Shown piece by piece: positions 35,527-39,506 of a DNA stretch of 39,506 nucleotides. Origin of the DNA: Candidatus Neomarinimicrobiota bacterium. GTDB taxonomy: Bacteria > Fidelibacterota > UBA8477 > JABMPR01. Location of the stretch: contig JADHUM010000039.1 in assembly GCA_016784545.1 (NCBI GenBank), positions 1 through 39,506 of the forward strand, given 5' to 3'. Position 1 is the first letter of the stretch, and every line of letters begins with the position of its first letter. The notes beneath the pieces were generated by a model. The model was not told where the DNA came from and made no database searches. It worked only from the letters and a program-made list of their open reading frames with translations. Made by a program: the position numbers and the translations under genes.

Positions 35527-36802
35527 GGTAGCCTCCGATTTCTTTGCTGGTGGCTTTCTTAACTTTTACTTTTGCAAAAGATTCGATGTGAGCAAATATC
35601 TTTTTCTCCAGGATATCATCTTTAATCTGGGGAAGATATTGTTTATCTCTATAAAGTGTTTTCATCTTTTCAGCATCACCAGGCATTTGTGCGACGAGCT
35701 CATCGAGTTTTAATTCCACATCTTCATCGGTAACTTCGATTTTTTCTGTGGCGAGGAGTTTTTTACGAATGAGGTACCAGGATAATTCCCAGATAGCGCG
35801 TTCTTTATTTTGTTCACGAACTTCTTCTTCGTTCACATCTGCACCACGCTCCTGGCGAACCCGTTCAACAAGTTTACCCAGGTAGTCCTCAATCATTGCT
35901 TCTGGAACCTCGAGCTTGGTTTCTTCAACCAGCTTGTTGGCCAGGTTCTGATCCTGAGCCCTCAAGACATCATAGTCCAATTGCTTCTGGATATCTTGGC
36001 GACTGCTCTCTTTCAAAGCATGGAGAGTTTCAAATTTGGGATCAACCTGCTTTGCAAAGTCATCGTTCAATTCTGGAAGGATATGAGTCTCAACTGACTT
36101 CACCTGCATACGGATATGAAGGTCCTCAGCATCTTTGGTCTGGGCCGGGATATCAAAACTCACTTCATCGCCCACCTTGGAGCCGATGAGCTTTTTACCC
36201 ACATCTCCACCAAATACACCATCACCGATTTTTATATATCGGTCCTCAACAGAGCTGCCTTCTATGGCAACACCTTCTGCATCCAGGTATTGGAGATCAC
36301 CCTTGAGTAGATCACCATCCACAGCACCATCGTCACGAATTTCAACTTCTGCAAAGCGTTCTTGCAAATGTTCCAATGCATGAGCGATATCTTCATCAGT
36401 TGCGGTATATTCATTTTTAGTGATCTTAAATCCTGCTTTATAGTCGAACATTTCAAAATCCGGTTCAACCTGAAGCTTTAGTGAAAATTCAAGATCTTTG
36501 CCGATATCAAATTCAGACATGTCTTCAATACTGCCCTGATCAATGGGGGCCAGGTCGTTATCCATGATGCCTTTGTAGTAGGCAGCCTGTACGGTTTCAT
36601 CCAGAATGTCAGCCAGCACGCTAGGTCCATAAGATTGGAGCATTATTTTTCTGGGTATTTTACCAGGTCTGAATCCAGGCCGATTTACCTGTTTATTTAG
36701 TTTGGTCAATTTTTTTTCAAAACCGGGTTCCATTTCAGACCACTCTACACGAATTTTCAACGTTCTTTCGTGAGGTTTCCCAACTTCAATCTTGATATCC
36801 AC
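35510..36802 (-). CDS. tig: Trigger factor, ribosome-associated chaperone
   Basis: 430 residues. It binds nascent chains at the ribosome exit. The ribosome-docking signature GFRPGKIP is at 43-50 in the N-terminal domain. The FKBP-like PPIase domain follows at about 150-245 ('[12 protein letters not shown]', '[13 protein letters not shown]'), then the helical C-terminal substrate-binding domain. It ends in a short His-rich tail (GGYHAHAH), which is also the region that overlaps the clpP RBS and start. The start codon is GTG with GGGAGAG upstream. First gene of the tig–clpP–clpX operon, the usual order. Confidence 0.96.
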   Translation of the reverse strand: MDIKIEVGKPHERTLKIRVEWSEMEPGFEKKLTKLNKQVNRPGFRPGKIPRKIMLQSYGPSVLADILDETVQAAYYKGIMDNDLAPIDQGSIEDMSEFDIGKDLEFSLKLQVEPDFEMFDYKAGFKITKNEYTATDEDIAHALEHLQERFAEVEIRDDGAVDGDLLKGDLQYLDAEGVAIEGSSVEDRYIKIGDGVFGGDVGKKLIGSKVGDEVSFDIPAQTKDAEDLHIRMQVKSVETHILPELNDDFAKQVDPKFETLHALKESSRQDIQKQLDYDVLRAQDQNLANKLVEETKLEVPEAMIEDYLGKLVERVRQERGADVNEEEVREQNKERAIWELSWYLIRKKLLATEKIEVTDEDVELKLDELVAQMPGDAEKMKTLYRDKQYLPQIKDDILEKKIFAHIESFAKVKVKKATSKEIGGYHAHAH

Positions 36803-36835
36803 AAATCTCTCCCATTCAATCTATATTCAAGCCAG

Positions 36836-36866
36836 ATTATAATATTAATTGCTGGCATCATTCCAA
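36836..36866 (-). promoter_or_regulatory. Candidate promoter of tig–clpP–clpX
   Basis: On the minus strand there is TTGGAA, then overlapping -10 choices: TATTAT at 16-nt spacing or a perfect TATAAT at 19-nt spacing. It ends 34 nt before the tig GTG. It is the only good promoter-like string in the 233-nt divergent region. Confidence 0.4.
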
Positions 36867-36899
36867 ATTAGCGAGGCAAGATAGTTGGGAACCTATGCA

Positions 36900-36942
36900 A
36901 GTGGAATGAAAATCCGTGCGAAGTTTTCAGGGAATTTCCACT
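36900..36942. promoter_or_regulatory. Long inverted repeat in the tig/anmK divergent region
   Basis: AGTGGAA (36900-36906) and TTCCACT (36936-36942) are exact complements, with a nested GAAAA/TTTTC pair inside. It lies between two divergent genes, so it could be an operator or an RNA hairpin in the anmK leader. No regulator family can be named. Confidence 0.35.
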
Positions 36943-37035
36943 GGGAATATTTATTTGAATACCTCTCAAGGATATTGATTTACATAGTGAATATTCGCAG
37001 TTTAGGGGATGGCTAAAAATCATGGGGAGCAGCAA

Positions 37036-38145
37036 ATGAAAATCCTGGGACTTATGACAGGCAGTTCAGCAGACGGTCTGGATTTGTGTCTTGTGAGATT
37101 CAAGGGCCAGGATCGTGCTCCAGATTTTGAGATATTGCATAGCTGTGAGATTCCTTATCCTGAGACCTTTCAAAAAAGTTTCAGGAACCCATTACAACTG
37201 AGTGATGATGAGATAGGCCGTCTTGATATTGAGCTGGGCCTGTGGTTTGCCAAGGAGATTGAAAAGCTAAATCTTGATTTTGATCTCATTGCTTCCCATG
37301 GTCAAACCATCAAGCATGAGCCACCTCACTTTTCACTCCAGATTGGAAAGCCTCAGGCAATGTCTGACAAATTCAACTGTCCGGTGATCTATGACTTCAG
37401 AACCGCAGATGTTGAGCAAGGAGGACAAGGTGCTCCCCTGATTCCTATTGTTGATCAATACCTCCTGCAGCAGAAGCACTCTGATGTCCTCTCTTTGAAC
37501 ATTGGAGGTATTGCCAATATGACAATTGTGCCAGGATCCAACAACCCGGCTCCTGTGCTGGCGTGGGACACGGGTCCTGGAAACACATTGATTGACAAGT
37601 CGGTGAGGATGTTCACAAAAGATAGATTGGCTTTTGATGAAGGGGGTCATATCGCTTCACAAGGCAAAGTTAATCTCAAGTTGCTTGATGAATTACTTAA
37701 GCATGAGTTTTATCAACGCACTCCCCCGCGCTCTGCAGGACAAGAACAGTTTGGTGATTCCTATTTTCAAGATATCATAAAACAGTTTTACCCAGGTGGT
37801 AAGCAAGAGTGCAAAGATTTAATTCACACCTCAACTGTTTTAACTGCGAGAACAATTGCTCAAAGTATTAATGCCTTATCCTCCGAGTATTCGCCTGGCT
37901 TGATGTATGTATCGGGTGGTGGAGCATTTAATAAAACACTTATGGGATTGTTGAGGGATGAACTTCCTTCAATTGCGATAGGTCATTTGAATGTGCGGGG
38001 AGTAAACCCCAGCAATAAGGAGGCCTTCGGTTTTGCCTATCTTGGATATCTATTTACGAATGGGTTGTCTGCAAATTTGCCCAGCGTAACTGGCGCCAGA
38101 AGGGCAGTCACGCTGGGCAAACTATGGGAGCCACAAACTGGCTAG
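37036..38145 (+). CDS. anmK: Anhydro-N-acetylmuramic acid kinase
   Basis: 369 residues from the ATG at 37036 (GGGGAG six nt upstream). An ATG at 37009 would add nine residues before the conserved start. AnmK phosphorylates and opens 1,6-anhydro-MurNAc to MurNAc-6-P during cell-wall recycling. The N-terminal ATP-binding loop GLMTGSSADGLD (5-16) matches the family's GLMSGTSxDGxD. 'ASHGQT' (86-91), 'NIGGIANMT' and the catalytic-base Asp178 in AWDTGPGN are present. 'YVSGGGAFN' and 'NPSNKEAFGFAYLG' complete the sugar-kinase fold. It is the only plus-strand gene in the window. Its TAG overlaps the stop of the convergent LOG gene. Confidence 0.95.
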   Translation: MKILGLMTGSSADGLDLCLVRFKGQDRAPDFEILHSCEIPYPETFQKSFRNPLQLSDDEIGRLDIELGLWFAKEIEKLNLDFDLIASHGQTIKHEPPHFSLQIGKPQAMSDKFNCPVIYDFRTADVEQGGQGAPLIPIVDQYLLQQKHSDVLSLNIGGIANMTIVPGSNNPAPVLAWDTGPGNTLIDKSVRMFTKDRLAFDEGGHIASQGKVNLKLLDELLKHEFYQRTPPRSAGQEQFGDSYFQDIIKQFYPGGKQECKDLIHTSTVLTARTIAQSINALSSEYSPGLMYVSGGGAFNKTLMGLLRDELPSIAIGHLNVRGVNPSNKEAFGFAYLGYLFTNGLSANLPSVTGARRAVTLGKLWEPQTG

Positions 38146-38957
38146 TCTGTGGTTGGAGCTTCTTCCAGGTAGAGGTCTGTAAGTTGTTCGGTCAGATACT
38201 CAAAAGCATCATCAACACTATCTGTTTGATAACACATTTCAAGATCAGAATGACTGATGGTTCCAAAATCAGCCAGGCCCTGAAGATCAATCATCTTGTC
38301 CCAGAACCGATTTCCAAATAGCATGATGGGCATCTGCTTGCTGATCTTTTTGGTTTGAATCAAAGTCAGGGTTTCAAACAATTCATCAAAGGTTCCAAAT
38401 CCACCGGGAAATGCAATCAGGGCTTTGGCAAGATAGACAAACCAGTATTTGCGCATAAAGAAATAGTGGAATTCCATTTCCAGTTCACGACTGATATATG
38501 GATTGCCAGATTGTTCAAAGGGCAAAGAGATATTTAAACCCACTGAAAGTCCTTTTGCTTCAGCTGCACCGCGGTTGGCAGCTTCCATAATCCCAGGGCC
38601 TCCGCCAGTGGCAATAATAAAGCGCCGTTTACTCTGTTTTAATTTTTTTGACCAGGCTGTCATTTTGTAGGCCAGCTCGCGCGCATCTTCATAATATCTG
38701 GACATTCCCAGATCTCGCTCTAATTGCTCTAACTTCTCTATACTGCTTCCCTCTGCCTTGGCTTTTTCAATAGCTTGGGTTACAATATGCTTGGGCTGGG
38801 TTCTGGCGGATCCAAAAAAGACAATGGTATCTTGAATCTTATTTTTTCTGAACACTTCCTCAGGTCCAATATATTCGCTCATGATGCGTAATATGCGACC
38901 TCTGGGGCTATGTATGAGTTCTTGATTGTCGTAAAATTTTTCGGTGCGTTTTTTCAT
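38142..38957 (-). CDS. LOG-family (TIGR00730-type) protein, possible nucleotide 5'-monophosphate phosphoribohydrolase
   Basis: 271 residues, longer than the ~190-residue minimal LOG proteins because of an N-terminal extension and a helical insert (about 60-110). The Rossmann start 'TIVFFGSARTQP' (45-56), 'GGGPGIMEAANRGA' (118-131) and the signature PGGFGTFDE (184-192) are intact. These contain the Arg/Glu residues that in LOG enzymes release ribose 5-phosphate from nucleotides or cytokinin precursors. Whether it makes cytokinin-like bases here is unknown; a housekeeping nucleotide role is likelier. RBS AGGAAAAAGAAA before ATG. Convergent with anmK, sharing CTAG. Confidence 0.9.
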   Translation of the reverse strand: MKKRTEKFYDNQELIHSPRGRILRIMSEYIGPEEVFRKNKIQDTIVFFGSARTQPKHIVTQAIEKAKAEGSSIEKLEQLERDLGMSRYYEDARELAYKMTAWSKKLKQSKRRFIIATGGGPGIMEAANRGAAEAKGLSVGLNISLPFEQSGNPYISRELEMEFHYFFMRKYWFVYLAKALIAFPGGFGTFDELFETLTLIQTKKISKQMPIMLFGNRFWDKMIDLQGLADFGTISHSDLEMCYQTDSVDDAFEYLTEQLTDLYLEEAPTTD

Positions 38958-39506
38958 TTTCTTTTTCCTAAACTACTTCTATAGGTTCTTGTCTACTTTT
39001 TTTATGGACACGAAAATAGTCTTGAAATGTTCAATTCATAGTTGAAACCCACATTTTCCTTTTTTCGTGATATGAGGTAAATGCGCTGCGATAAATGGTG
39101 CTCCCACGGGTAACACTTCCATGGGTCTTCACCAGGAATAATACCTTCCCAGTCTTGGGGAGTCCGATAGGGCGCGGCGATCTGGATCCATCCGTACTCA
39201 AGAACTCGGAGATTGCCACGGTCGCTTCGCAACCTCGCAATGACACAGAGGGCTCATTCCTACCTGTCTTCTATGAAAAAGAAAGTCAAGGAAAAAAGAT
39301 TTCCATGCCATCATATTTATAGATGGTTCTTTGACGGTGCGTCCTACCCCGTCCCTGTGAGTATTCTTGGCCTTTGTTGAGAACGGTAAGGGCATGCTGA
39401 TTGGCTTCTGGTCAACATTCCTTTTGTTTGTCTGTATAGTTCCAGTCATTTCATGAATAACATCCTGAGTTCTTAAGTTGCTGGCAAGTCATGTTGTCTC
39501 TGTGTG
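38958..39506. other. Intergenic region at the right edge, no gene recognised
   Basis: 549 nt without a credible gene. Short frames on both strands overlap each other and look non-coding. It contains a REP-like palindrome (39211-39248) and a small inverted repeat GACGG/CCGTC (39333-39353). The tail of a gene entering from the right cannot be excluded in the last ~130 nt. Confidence 0.45.
39211..39248 (-). repeat. REP-like palindromic intergenic element (GTCATTGCGAGG…GCAATC type)
   Basis: Read on the minus strand: GTCATTGCGAGG, then TTGCGAAGCGACCG, then TGGCAATC. ATTGC and GCAAT form the outer arms, with an imperfect inner GGTCGC/GCAACC stem. This 'CATTGCGAG…GCGAAGC…GCAATC' pattern is, from memory, a very widespread dispersed repeat in bacterial intergenic DNA (for example Rickettsiales and many environmental phyla). 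Confidence 0.65.

Noticed and set aside
39002-39449. Several 70-80-codon frames on both strands near the right edge
   Set aside because: They overlap one another, include the REP-like palindrome, lack good RBSs and show no family motif.

Overview
The window looks like chromosome from a Gram-negative bacterium of the Fibrobacteres–Chlorobi–Bacteroidetes (FCB) superphylum. Four proteins end in a classic type IX secretion (T9SS) C-terminal domain: a (Y/F)PNPFNP start, then a run ending K-M-x-L-(L/I)-K. There are two PorV/PorQ-type outer-membrane barrels and two TonB-dependent receptors (TBDRs) with a carboxypeptidase-regulatory-like N-terminal domain. The mix of features fits lineages such as Ca. 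Marinimicrobia or Calditrichaeota better than classical Bacteroidetes, but the ~109 bases of 16S rRNA present cannot settle this. Nearly everything is on the minus strand.

Layout, read in the direction of transcription (right to left). (1) 39506-38958: no gene seen, one REP-like palindrome. (2) LOG-family protein, convergent with the only plus-strand gene, anmK; their stop codons share a CTAG. (3) The tig–clpP–clpX protein-quality operon. (4) Module A: TBDR (33312) → ~1130-residue secreted protein → PorV/PorQ-like barrel → T9SS-CTD protein, ending at a strong terminator (23314-23348). (5) A 0.9-kb scar with a G-quadruplex motif, two diverged direct repeats and the C-terminal remnant of an IS1182-type transposase. 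(6) An orphan paralogue of the ~1130-residue protein. (7) A 49-residue membrane protein – spmA – spmB operon. (8) A BNR-repeat T9SS-CTD protein. (9) Module B, in the same order as A: TBDR (15430) → ~1180-residue secreted protein → PorV/PorQ-like → T9SS-CTD protein → S8 subtilisin-like protease with a T9SS CTD. (10) The start of a 16S rRNA gene with a Bacteroidetes-style promoter.

The most interesting point is the repeated four-gene module. A TBDR is followed within 5-15 nt by a very large secreted protein with FN3-like and calcium-loop segments and a divergent, YPNPFNP-less T9SS-like C-terminus, then a PorV-like barrel, then a conventional T9SS cargo. By analogy with SusC/SusD, the large protein may be the surface partner of the TBDR, with its own PorV-type shuttle. 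EF-hand-like calcium loops occur in the protease, in both TBDR barrels, in one PorV and in all three large proteins. Separately, the ClpP has Asn (AAT, 34996-34998) where the catalytic-triad Asp is expected.
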